This document shows positions 34,322 through 41,516 of a DNA stretch of 45,050 bases, piece after piece (within the stretch, counting starts at the first letter, position 1; each line of letters opens with the position of its first letter). The notes under the pieces are model-generated. The model did no database searches and was not told the DNA's origin. It was given only the letters and a program-made list of their open reading frames with translations. The position numbers and the translations under genes are program-made. This stretch comes from Pseudomonadota bacterium (GTDB taxonomy: Bacteria; Pseudomonadota; Gammaproteobacteria; Burkholderiales; Chitinibacteraceae): assembly GCA_018261735.1 (NCBI GenBank), contig JAGTRM010000033.1, positions 1 to 45,050 on the forward strand, written 5' to 3'.

Positions 34322-35050
34322 TTAGGCGGAAACCGTGGGAGGCGTCCAGCGGGCGGCCAGCAGGCCCACTTCGTACAGCACCCACAGGGGAATAGCGAGC
34401 AGGAGTTGCGAAAGGACATCGGGCGGCGTGACCACGGCCGCCACCACAAACGCGCCGACGATCACGTAGGAGCGGATACTGATCAGCTTTTCCAGGCTGA
34501 CAATGCCCATGCGTACCAGCACGACCACGGCGACAGGCGTTTCAAAGGTCATGCCGAAGGAAATGAACATGCCCATGGCAAAATCGAGGTATTCACCCGA
34601 ATCCGGCAACCATTGCATCGAGGCAGGCACCACCTTGGCCATGAAGCCGAACACCACGCCAAAGACAAAGAAATACGCAAACGCCATCCCGACAAAAAAC
34701 AGCAGGGTGGAACTGGCGATCAGTGGCACTACCAGGCGTTTTTCATGGGCATACAAGCCCGGCGCCACAAAGGCCCAGAGCTGGTAAAGCGTATGCGGCA
34801 GGGTAATCAGGAAGCCCGCCAGCGCGGCAATTTTCATTTGCAGGAAGAAGGGCGAGACCACGCCAATGGTGATCAGCTTGCCACTGGGCACCACGGCGGC
34901 GAGCGGGGCCACCAGGAAATCATAGAGCTGGCTGGAAAAGAAAAAGCTCAGGGCAAAGCCCGCCAGGAAAACCAGCAGGGCGCGGATCAGGCGGTCGCGC
35001 AATTCCAGCAAGTGCACGAGCAGGGGCTGGAACGATTCATTCGTGGTCAT
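34322..35050 (-). CDS. tatC: Sec-independent translocase subunit TatC
   Basis: A 242-residue polytopic protein with six membrane segments, the twin-arginine signal receptor of the Tat export complex. Signatures: LVHLLELRDRLIRALLVFLA near the N-terminus with the conserved Glu, and FGMTFETPVAVVVLVRMG in the later half. Its ATG overlaps the tatB stop by one base (TGATG), so translation is coupled. The adjacent GH28 gene at 36686 encodes a likely Tat substrate. Confidence 0.97.
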   Translation of the reverse strand: MTTNESFQPLLVHLLELRDRLIRALLVFLAGFALSFFFSSQLYDFLVAPLAAVVPSGKLITIGVVSPFFLQMKIAALAGFLITLPHTLYQLWAFVAPGLYAHEKRLVVPLIASSTLLFFVGMAFAYFFVFGVVFGFMAKVVPASMQWLPDSGEYLDFAMGMFISFGMTFETPVAVVVLVRMGIVSLEKLISIRSYVIVGAFVVAAVVTPPDVLSQLLLAIPLWVLYEVGLLAARWTPPTVSA

Positions 35051-35595
35051 CAGCGCCGGTCTCCCCAGTCCGCGGGTACGGAATCAGCCGGCGGTTCGGC
35101 AAACAGGTCGATCTGCGGCTCGACTGTTTTGCGCTTGCGTGGCGCTTTTTTCGGTGGCGTGACCAGTTGCACAGTTTCAGCCGCTTGCGCCGGTTCCGTT
35201 TCGCCGCTTGGTGTTTCTGCTGCCTTGCGGCGGCGACGGGCCGGTTTAACGGGGGCCGCTTCAACGCTTTCCGGTGGCGCGGCCAATTCCGCAACAGGCG
35301 CCGGTGGCTGGATAGTGTTATCCGTAACGCTTAGCGACTGCGTGATGCTGGCGGCGGATTCGGCCATTTCATCCTGCAGGCTGGCGGCCTCATCAGTCAG
35401 CTTTTTTTTCAGATCGGCGATTTCTGCGGCATGCAGTTCGCGTTCCAGATCGGCGCGAAAGCCCGCGGCCAGGCGTTGGGCGCGGCCGAACAGCATGCCG
35501 GCCGTGCGCGCGACTTTGGGCAGCTTTTCCGGCCCGATCACGACCAGCGCCACTGCGCCGATCACGGCCAGCTCACCAAGACTGATGTCAAACAC
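35050..35595 (-). CDS. tatB: Sec-independent translocase subunit TatB
   Basis: A 181-residue protein. The N-terminal membrane helix and hinge MFDISLGELAVIGAVALVVI-GPEKLP are diagnostic of TatB, with Glu8 in the helix. An amphipathic helix follows (about 25-95, charged and Ala/Glu-rich), then a low-complexity Pro/Ala/Glu tail with basic patches (KPARRRRKAAE, KKAPRKRKTVE). TatB and TatC together bind twin-arginine signals. It lies 18 bp after tatA. Confidence 0.95.
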   Translation of the reverse strand: MFDISLGELAVIGAVALVVIGPEKLPKVARTAGMLFGRAQRLAAGFRADLERELHAAEIADLKKKLTDEAASLQDEMAESAASITQSLSVTDNTIQPPAPVAELAAPPESVEAAPVKPARRRRKAAETPSGETEPAQAAETVQLVTPPKKAPRKRKTVEPQIDLFAEPPADSVPADWGDRR

Positions 35596-35613
35596 GATTG
35601 AGCCGTTCCGTGA

Positions 35614-35823
35614 TCAGCGGCGATCGCGGTTGGCAGCATCGATCGGCGGATTGACTTCTTTTTCCGGCAGCTGCTTGGGCTCTTCTTCGCCCTTGATGCC
35701 TTCCTTGAAGCCGCGCATGGCCGAGCCGATATCCTTGCCGATATTGCCCAGCTTCTTGGTGCCAAACACCAGAACCACGATGGCCAGCACGATCAGCCAA
35801 TGCCAGATACTGAGAGAACCCAT
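35614..35823 (-). CDS. tatA: Sec-independent translocase subunit TatA
   Basis: A 69-residue pore-forming subunit of the Tat translocase. The membrane helix is [20 protein letters not shown], followed by the [14 protein letters not shown] hinge and amphipathic helix and a short charged tail. The ATG at 35823 is preceded by AAGGAGA at a good distance; a longer frame to 35868 is not credible. First of tatABC, 101 bp after hinT. Confidence 0.96.
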   Translation of the reverse strand: MGSLSIWHWLIVLAIVVLVFGTKKLGNIGKDIGSAMRGFKEGIKGEEEPKQLPEKEVNPPIDAANRDRR

Positions 35824-35924
35824 GTTTTTCTCCTTGATGAGATGCGTGTGGTACTTCGGAAGCACCATTTGCCTTGATTAATCAGCTAAAGTTGGTATTT
35901 CGACGCTGAAACGCAACAATAGTT

Positions 35925-36245
35925 TTACTGGGGTTGCCCCAATACGTGGACATGCAAGTGGAACACTTCCTGCCCGCCGGCTTTGCCCGTATGGATCGCG
36001 GTCTTGAAGCCCGCAGCCAGCCCGTGCTCACGCGCAAGTTCGGGGGCGAGCAGCAGGATCTTGCCCAGCAGCGCCTGGTCGCCCGGTTCGGCCGTCTGCA
36101 GCGATTCGATGTGTTTTTTCGGCACGATCATGAAATGCACCGCTGCCTTGGGATGGATATCATGGAAGGCGATCACGTCATCGTCTTCGTAAATCCTGGC
36201 GGCCGGAATTTCGCCGGCGGCGATCTTGCAAAAGATACAACTCAT
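35925..36245 (-). CDS. hinT: HIT-family purine nucleoside phosphoramidase
   Basis: A 106-residue Hint-type protein that hydrolyses AMP-linked phosphoramidates. The N-terminus CIFCKIAAGEIPA is typical, and the histidine-triad motif HLHVHVLG is at residues 96-103. GAGGAG precedes the ATG at 36245, 13 bp after the hisE stop. Position between hisE and tatA is conserved in betaproteobacteria. Confidence 0.95.
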   Translation of the reverse strand: MSCIFCKIAAGEIPAARIYEDDDVIAFHDIHPKAAVHFMIVPKKHIESLQTAEPGDQALLGKILLLAPELAREHGLAAGFKTAIHTGKAGGQEVFHLHVHVLGQPQ

Positions 36246-36258
36246 GCTTCGCTCCTCA

Positions 36259-36585
36259 TCAATCCGGCTTGCGGGACGCCTTTTCGGCGATGCCGGAAAT
36301 GCCCTCGCGCCGCGCCAGTTCGTTCAGTACATCGGTATATGACAAGCCTTCGTTGGCCAGCAGTACCAGCGTATGGAACCACAGATCAGCCACTTCGTAG
36401 GTCAGGTGGGTCTTGTCGCCGTCCTTGGCGGCCATGATGGTTTCCACGGCCTCTTCGCCGACCTTTTTCAGGATGGCATCCTGTCCCTTGTGAAAAAGCT
36501 TGGCGACATAGGAAGACGACGGATCGGCTTCGCGGCGCGATGCAATGGTTTCAGTCAGACGGTCGAGAATTTCTGTGGAGTTCAT
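36259..36585 (-). CDS. hisE: Phosphoribosyl-ATP pyrophosphatase
   Basis: A 108-residue all-alpha MazG-like enzyme catalysing the second step of histidine synthesis (PR-ATP to PR-AMP). Motifs: [20 protein letters not shown] with the metal-binding Glu residues, and [20 protein letters not shown]. The ATG at 36585 gives the usual N-terminus ([14 protein letters not shown]). hisI, hisF and hisA, normally just upstream in betaproteobacteria, are missing; the next gene is a GH28 enzyme ending in its own terminator. hisE must therefore have its own promoter in the 36586-36640 gap, where none is obvious. Confidence 0.95.
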   Translation of the reverse strand: MNSTEILDRLTETIASRREADPSSSYVAKLFHKGQDAILKKVGEEAVETIMAAKDGDKTHLTYEVADLWFHTLVLLANEGLSYTDVLNELARREGISGIAEKASRKPD

Positions 36586-36640
36586 GGCGCAGGACAAGGA
36601 AATAGATTCAGTTGCAGATTATAGGGCGTAAGCGAAAACG

Positions 36641-36665
36641 GCGCATGGCAGTTTGCCATGCGCCA
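36641..36665 (-). terminator. Terminator after the GH28 gene
   Basis: Perfect 11-bp arms GGCGCATGGCA / TGCCATGCGCC around a 3-nt loop, followed on the minus strand by GTTTTCG. It isolates the GH28 gene from hisE. Confidence 0.85.
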
Positions 36666-36685
36666 TTGTTATCGTGCTTCAGTGC

Positions 36686-38170
36686 CTACTTGGCCGGGGC
36701 TGCATTGGAGTTGAGTCCGGCCACCTTTTTGGCCGGCTCCATGACGACATTGCGCATTTCCACCGAGCCGGCTCCCCCCATGACTTCTGCCGCGGTCAGC
36801 CCTTTGAAAGTGCAATTGATAAAGCGGATGCGATCGATTTCCGCTTTTTCATAGCCCGCGATATACATCACGCGCGGGCTTGCCGTGCTGGTGACATTGC
36901 TGATCTCGATATTGCGCGCCACGGGCTTGTAGGGGCCGTTCGGGCCTTCCTCATACATGAAGTCGATGGTCAACACGGCTTCGCCTACCCTGCCTATGCG
37001 TACATTGCGCATGAACACATTTTCGATGACGGCGCCACGGATAGCGTTGTTTTTGAAACGCAAGGCCCGATCCAGATTCGGGCTGTCCATCTCGCAGTTT
37101 TCCACGAACACGTTGCGGATATTGCCCGAGCATTCGCTGCCCAGCACGACCCCGCCGTGACCATCCTTCATCTGGCAGTTGCGCACGATGATGTTTTCCG
37201 AGGGCACGTTCACGCGGCGGCCATCGTTGTTGCGGCCCGACTTGATCGCGATGCAATCGTCGCCGGTATCGAACACGCAATCCTCGATCAAGACATCGCG
37301 TGAGCATTCCGGATCACAGCCGTCATTGTTCGGACCGTGCGCCTTGATCCGTACGCCGCGAACCGTCACGTTGGTACACAGCACCGGGTGGATCTCCCAC
37401 ATTGGCGAATTGATGATCGACACACCTTCGATCAGGACATTGCGACAGCGGTTGGGCTGAATGAAATTGGGCCGGAGCAGATGGCCCTGCCCAAACACGC
37501 GCTCGGCCACCGGAACACCCTTCTCGCCCATCTCGATCAATTTGTTGCGGTCAGGATTCTGCTTCGGGTTCGGCTTGATGTTCCAGGCCCACCAGGTGTC
37601 GTTGGATGCGGAACCGTCCAGCAGGCCCTTGCCTGTCACGGCAACGTTTTCCTGTTCGAATGCATAGATCAGCGGCGAATAATTCATGCATTCGACCCCT
37701 TCCCAGCGCGTGAATACCAGCGGGTATTGGGCCGGGTCGGGCGAAAACTTCAGCGTTGCGCCTTCCGATACATGCAGGTTCACATTGCTCTTGAGGTGGA
37801 TTGCGCCGGTGGCAAACACCCCGGCAGGCACTACGACGCGGCCGCCCCCAGCGGCATGACAGGCCTCGATGGCCTTGCGGATCGCCTCGGTTGCATCAGC
37901 GCTGCCGTTGCCGATCGCGCCAAACTGGGTAATCGGGAAATCGCGGGCAGGAAAAGTCGGCGCTTTGATTCGGGCCAGAATTGCCGGGTAATCCTCCCAG
38001 CCGCGCACACTCCCCGCGCTGCCACCCGCTGCCGGGGCATAAGAGCCGCCTGCGGATGCCGCGCTGACGCAACCGGCCAGCGGCAGGGCGCCGGCGCCCA
38101 TGACAAATCCGCCTAAGGCGCCCAGCTTCAATGCTTCACGACGGGAAAGATTCTTCTTGCCTTGTTCCAT
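36686..38170 (-). CDS. GH28 polygalacturonase-like enzyme, Tat-exported lipoprotein
   Basis: A 494-residue right-handed beta-helix hydrolase of glycoside hydrolase family 28, acting on galacturonan or rhamnogalacturonan (exo or endo mode unknown). The N-terminus has a twin-arginine signal (LSRREALKLGA, Arg10-Arg11) ending in a lipobox Leu-Ala-Gly-Cys34. Val35-Ser36 after the Cys would favour outer-membrane sorting. Catalytic residues are recognisable: Asp283 in NNDGCDP, Asp304/Asp305 in DTGDDCIAIKSG and His338 in DGHGGVVLGSE. The fold starts around FPITQFGAIGNGSADAT. The ATG at 38170 has AGGAGA upstream; the frame extends to 38227 without support. It has its own operator-bearing promoter and terminator. 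Confidence 0.92.
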   Translation of the reverse strand: MEQGKKNLSRREALKLGALGGFVMGAGALPLAGCVSAASAGGSYAPAAGGSAGSVRGWEDYPAILARIKAPTFPARDFPITQFGAIGNGSADATEAIRKAIEACHAAGGGRVVVPAGVFATGAIHLKSNVNLHVSEGATLKFSPDPAQYPLVFTRWEGVECMNYSPLIYAFEQENVAVTGKGLLDGSASNDTWWAWNIKPNPKQNPDRNKLIEMGEKGVPVAERVFGQGHLLRPNFIQPNRCRNVLIEGVSIINSPMWEIHPVLCTNVTVRGVRIKAHGPNNDGCDPECSRDVLIEDCVFDTGDDCIAIKSGRNNDGRRVNVPSENIIVRNCQMKDGHGGVVLGSECSGNIRNVFVENCEMDSPNLDRALRFKNNAIRGAVIENVFMRNVRIGRVGEAVLTIDFMYEEGPNGPYKPVARNIEISNVTSTASPRVMYIAGYEKAEIDRIRFINCTFKGLTAAEVMGGAGSVEMRNVVMEPAKKVAGLNSNAAPAK

Positions 38171-38198
38171 ACTGCTTCTCCTGAGACTTGCTTGTTCG

Positions 38199-38227
38199 AT
38201 ATTCGCACTGGTCCGACCAAATGCCAA
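38199..38227 (-). promoter_or_regulatory. GH28 promoter with operator between -35 and -10
   Basis: On the minus strand TTGGCA (38222-38227) and GAATAT (38199-38204) are separated by exactly 17 bp. The spacer contains TTGGTCGGACCAG (38208-38220), a palindrome of the TGGT-N3-ACCA type used by FadR-subfamily GntR regulators. A repressor bound there would block RNA polymerase. No such regulator gene is in the window. Confidence 0.65.
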
Positions 38228-38249
38228 AATGACACAGAATTAGGCCAAT

Positions 38250-38274
38250 CTGGTCTGACGAGATTACCAGTGCG
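38250..38274. promoter_or_regulatory. Second operator-like site upstream of GH28
   Basis: CTGGTCTGACGAG (38250-38262) resembles the plus-strand form of the first site at 10 of 13 positions. Centre-to-centre distance is 42 bp, four helical turns. ACCAGTGCG (38266-38274) is the exact reverse complement of CGCACTGGT (38204-38212), framing both sites. Confidence 0.45.
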
Positions 38275-38432
38275 TCTTATTTGCTGTATTTGTGCAAGTC
38301 GATAAATTTATGGCGAGGGTACGCGATGATTTTGATGCAGATGCCCACCGCCAATTCGAAAATCGCAAAAATGGAAGGAACAGGGGAAACTGGCGAAGGT
38401 GAAGGCACTGGATGCGACGTTGCGGAAAAGAC

Positions 38433-38466
38433 AACTGGATCGTGCAGCCATGCGCACGATCCAGTT
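38433..38466 (-). terminator. Terminator after the Gfo/Idh/MocA gene
   Basis: Perfect 13-bp arms AACTGGATCGTGC / GCACGATCCAGTT with an 8-nt loop. On the minus strand it is followed by GTCTTTTCC. It is 20 bp after the stop at 38487. Confidence 0.8.
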
Positions 38467-38486
38467 TCAGGAAGGGAGTTTGACGC

Positions 38487-39767
38487 TTAGATCTTCACCG
38501 GCAATTCATCGATTCGCACCGGCAAGCCGTTCTGCAACGAGCGGTTGCCGGCGATACCGGTCAGGATTGACATCGCGCCGGCCCGGTGATCGGCCGCGCG
38601 CTGGAGCGGATCGGCGGGGGGATTGCCGAACAGGTCTTCGAGCATCACTTTGTCGCCGCCGCCGTGGCCACCTTCGCCGAAAACGACCGGCACTTCGTAC
38701 GGCGCGTCGAACATCGGGAATACGCGCAGTTCGCACGACTCCATGGCGCCTTCCTTGGCCTTTTCGCCGCCAGCGTTCACGTAGGATTTCTCGACGATCT
38801 TCATCTCGATCCGCCCTTTCGAGCCGTTCATCACCACGTTCAGGCCTTCCCACGGCAGGTAGGCGTTGAGCGAATAGGTCAGGATCGCCTTGCTGCGATA
38901 GCGCACGACCAGCCCCAGCGTGTCCTCGATATTGATGCCGTCGCCGAAAACACTCTGGTCGCGGTAGTAGCCGTCCTCGTGCTCGGCATCGAGGTACAGC
39001 GCCTTCAGCGATTCGCTCTCTTCCATGTGCAGCGCGAACGGATCGTCCTTGGCGTTTTCCTGGCCATGGGCGCGCGAATAGAACTTGGTGACACCGCGCC
39101 GTTCGGCGTTTTCCTTGCCGTAAAATCGCAGGCCGCCCTGGGCGTAGACGCTTTCTGGCTGGGTGCCGAGCCAGAAGTTGACCAAGTCGAAGTGGTGGGT
39201 GGACTTGTGCACCAGGAGGCCGCCGCTGTTGCGTTTGTCGCGGTGCCAGCGGCGGAAATAGTCGGCGCCGTGCTGGGTATTGAGCAGCCACTCGAAGTGC
39301 ACCGAGAATACGTCGCCAATCGCGCCGCTCATCACCAGTTCGCGCAGCTTGCTGTGGTGCGGGGCATAACGGTAGTTGAAGGTGACGCGCAAGTTGCGGC
39401 CGGTGCGCTCGACAGCATCGAGGATTTCCTGGCATTTTTCCGCATCGATGGTCATCGGCTTTTCGGTGATGGCATCGCAACCCAGCTCCAGCGCGCGGAT
39501 GATGTAATCGTGGTGGGTGCGGTCGACCGTGGTCACGATCACCACGTCCGGTTTGCACTCGCGGATCATCTGCTCGTAGTTTTCCGCGCGCCAGGTCGAC
39601 ACCGGCGCATGGCCCAGACCAGTCACGATCTTGTTGGCGTAGGCCATGCGCGTTTCATTGTTGTCGCAAAAGGCAACGAAACGGGCCGTTTCTTTGTAAT
39701 CGCGCGCAATGGCTTCCAGGTACAGGCCGGCACGCCCGCCGGTCCCGACCAAGGCATAGGTTTTCAT
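38487..39767 (-). CDS. Gfo/Idh/MocA-family NAD(P)-dependent sugar oxidoreductase
   Basis: A 426-residue cytoplasmic oxidoreductase. The Rossmann domain is about 1-125, with GTGGRAGLYLEAI near the N-terminus and the family motif EKPMT at about residues 100-104. The C-terminal alpha/beta domain has FNYRYAPHHSKLRELV and the His-containing LVHKSTHHFDLVNFWLG, which provides likely catalytic His residues. There is no signal peptide. It would oxidise or reduce a sugar or sugar-derived acid, possibly one released from pectin given its neighbours; the substrate is not determined. It follows the sugar-binding protein gene across a strong terminator, so it may be expressed at a lower level from the same transcript. 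Confidence 0.87.
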   Translation of the reverse strand: MKTYALVGTGGRAGLYLEAIARDYKETARFVAFCDNNETRMAYANKIVTGLGHAPVSTWRAENYEQMIRECKPDVVIVTTVDRTHHDYIIRALELGCDAITEKPMTIDAEKCQEILDAVERTGRNLRVTFNYRYAPHHSKLRELVMSGAIGDVFSVHFEWLLNTQHGADYFRRWHRDKRNSGGLLVHKSTHHFDLVNFWLGTQPESVYAQGGLRFYGKENAERRGVTKFYSRAHGQENAKDDPFALHMEESESLKALYLDAEHEDGYYRDQSVFGDGINIEDTLGLVVRYRSKAILTYSLNAYLPWEGLNVVMNGSKGRIEMKIVEKSYVNAGGEKAKEGAMESCELRVFPMFDAPYEVPVVFGEGGHGGGDKVMLEDLFGNPPADPLQRAADHRAGAMSILTGIAGNRSLQNGLPVRIDELPVKI

Positions 39768-39790
39768 TTTGCTTATCCCGGGGATGAAAT

Positions 39791-39826
39791 AAAAAAACCG
39801 GATTGCATCGCAAGATGCAATCCGGT
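39791..39826 (-). terminator. Terminator after the sugar-binding protein gene
   Basis: Perfect 13-bp arms ACCGGATTGCATC / GATGCAATCCGGT with loop GCAA. On the minus strand a run of seven T follows. It lies between the binding protein and the oxidoreductase genes. Confidence 0.93.
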
Positions 39827-39839
39827 GTGGCTGTGCAGC

Positions 39840-41129
39840 TTATCTGCCGATGCGACGCAAGAGGACGTTGGTATCATCCACCAGCATCTTGGCGGCTTCC
39901 TGATCGGTGACCTTGCCCAGAACGGCTTTCTCGAACACTTCGCGCACCCAGGATTGCATGCGGCTGAATTCGGCGACCGGCGACGGGCTGTCGATCTTGA
40001 GCGCTTCGATCTGCTTCATGGCCTTGGTTTCGATCGGCGTAAACATGTTGGCCTTGATCAGATGCTCGCGGGCGGGCGCCGTCATCGGCACGCCGCGCAC
40101 CGTGCCCAAGATATCGGCGGCTTCGGGCGAGCTCAGCATCCAGTTCACGAATTTGATCGCCAGATCGGCATTCTTGGAATTCTTGCTCACGGCCAGCATC
40201 ATCGAAGGACGGCCGATCACGCCGGAATTCTTGGCGCCCGGCATGGTCAGGTAGTCGGCCACATCAAACACCGTGGTTTTCGGCGGGGTGGACAGCCGCG
40301 GCTTGAAGGTCGAATCCCAGGTGAAATCGCCGGCAAACTTGCCGGTTACCCAGTCGGACATCTGCTCGGTCGGGGTTTCCGGGTGGCCGCCACCGGCGCT
40401 AACCCGGTATTGCTGCGGCGGAACCACATGATCGGCAACCAGCTTCTTGTATACCTTCACCCATTCTTCAGCTTCGGCCAGGGTATAGGCAACCTTGGGC
40501 TGGTTCGGGTAGATCCATGGCTTGCCGGTTTTTTGCCACATGTAGGATTGAGCCATCAGCAGCGTATCGTTGAGCTGGCCATCCATCGGGTAGTAATCCT
40601 TGCCCAGCTTCTGTTCGAACACCTTGCCGGCGGCAAACAGCTCGTCCCAGGTCTTGGGCAGCGGCAGGCCGGCCTTGTCCCACACGGTCTTGTTCATCAG
40701 GAACACGCGGGCGGTATAGGAAACCGGAACGGCGTTGAGCTTGCCGTTGACCATGCCGGTTTTCCAGGACTGGCTGATGAAGTTGTCGAGATTCAGTTCC
40801 TTGGATTTTTTCAGGTCATAAAAGCCGTTGCCATCCTTGGAGAACTGGGTAACCCATGCCCAGTCGATCTGCATGATGTCCGGCTCCACGTTGCCGGCAA
40901 TCTGGGTCGAAAGCTTGTCGACATAGCCGTCGTAGCCCATGTATTCACCCTTGATGGTGACTCCGGGATTCTTCGCCTCAAAAGCCTTGATCGCCTTGAT
41001 GGTGGCTTCGTGGCGTGCGGAGGCGCCCCACCAGCTAAAGCGCAAGGTGACATCGGCGGCCAGTGCACCCTGGGCCATCAAACCGAGAAACAGCGATGCA
41101 GTCGTGATCTTTTTAAATGCGGCTTTCAT
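39840..41129 (-). CDS. ABC sugar transporter substrate-binding protein, family 1
   Basis: A 429-residue periplasmic binding protein. The signal peptide ends LMAQGALA before ADVTLRFSWWG. The family 1 fold shows AIKAFEAKNPGVTIKGEYMG, then DIMQIDWAWVTQFS, GLPLPKTWDELFAAGKVFEQ and a late IKFVNWMLSSPEAADILG. It would deliver oligosaccharides to an ABC importer. The neighbourhood suggests galacturonides or rhamnogalacturonan fragments; this is inference. GAGGAGA precedes the ATG at 41129. The permease genes are not in the window; the ATPase end at 44606 may belong to the same importer. Confidence 0.9.
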   Translation of the reverse strand: MKAAFKKITTASLFLGLMAQGALAADVTLRFSWWGASARHEATIKAIKAFEAKNPGVTIKGEYMGYDGYVDKLSTQIAGNVEPDIMQIDWAWVTQFSKDGNGFYDLKKSKELNLDNFISQSWKTGMVNGKLNAVPVSYTARVFLMNKTVWDKAGLPLPKTWDELFAAGKVFEQKLGKDYYPMDGQLNDTLLMAQSYMWQKTGKPWIYPNQPKVAYTLAEAEEWVKVYKKLVADHVVPPQQYRVSAGGGHPETPTEQMSDWVTGKFAGDFTWDSTFKPRLSTPPKTTVFDVADYLTMPGAKNSGVIGRPSMMLAVSKNSKNADLAIKFVNWMLSSPEAADILGTVRGVPMTAPAREHLIKANMFTPIETKAMKQIEALKIDSPSPVAEFSRMQSWVREVFEKAVLGKVTDQEAAKMLVDDTNVLLRRIGR

Positions 41130-41516
41130 ACGTCTTCTCCTCAAGTATTTATCTCTAAAACAGGTGTTTCATTGCAATCAAATACTGACGATCCAAAACA
41201 AATCGCATCAGCGCCAGGACACTTGCCAGGTATGCAATCTGGCCCGATAGAATTTTAGTGGGGCATGCCAGAGCGGGGTGATGCCGGCCAGATCATTGGA
41301 ATCAAAGTATAGGGATTTGTAGCGGGCGTTCCTTGACTACCTCGCCAACACAACATCGATGCTGGCACCATGACAAAGAGTCCCCATTTGGCAGGAAGCA
41401 TGTCCTGCATCCAAGCCCACACGCGTTGCGGCGTGCTTTGGCGCTTTGTCTTTCAAAAAATGCACCCACTCCAAGCATGGACTGGGTGCATTACGGGTGT
41501 GTGCCTCTCAAAAAGA
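41130..41516. other. 387-bp region between porin and sugar-binding protein genes
   Basis: It contains the porin terminator (41459-41492) and the promoter side of the binding-protein gene. Near 41215-41235, read on the minus strand, CCTGGCAAGTG and TCCTGGCGC form a short imperfect direct repeat. I see no TGGT-N3-ACCA operator like that of GH28 and no credible gene. Confidence 0.5.
41459..41492 (-). terminator. Terminator after the porin gene
   Basis: Arms AATGCACCCA / TGGGTGCATT with a 14-nt loop. The minus-strand stem is followed by TTTT and more T-rich sequence. It lies 24 bp beyond the porin stop. Confidence 0.85.

Noticed and set aside
38586..41258. An 890-codon plus-strand frame across the oxidoreductase and binding-protein genes
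   Set aside because: It spans two unrelated minus-strand genes and the terminator between them and lacks recognisable motifs.
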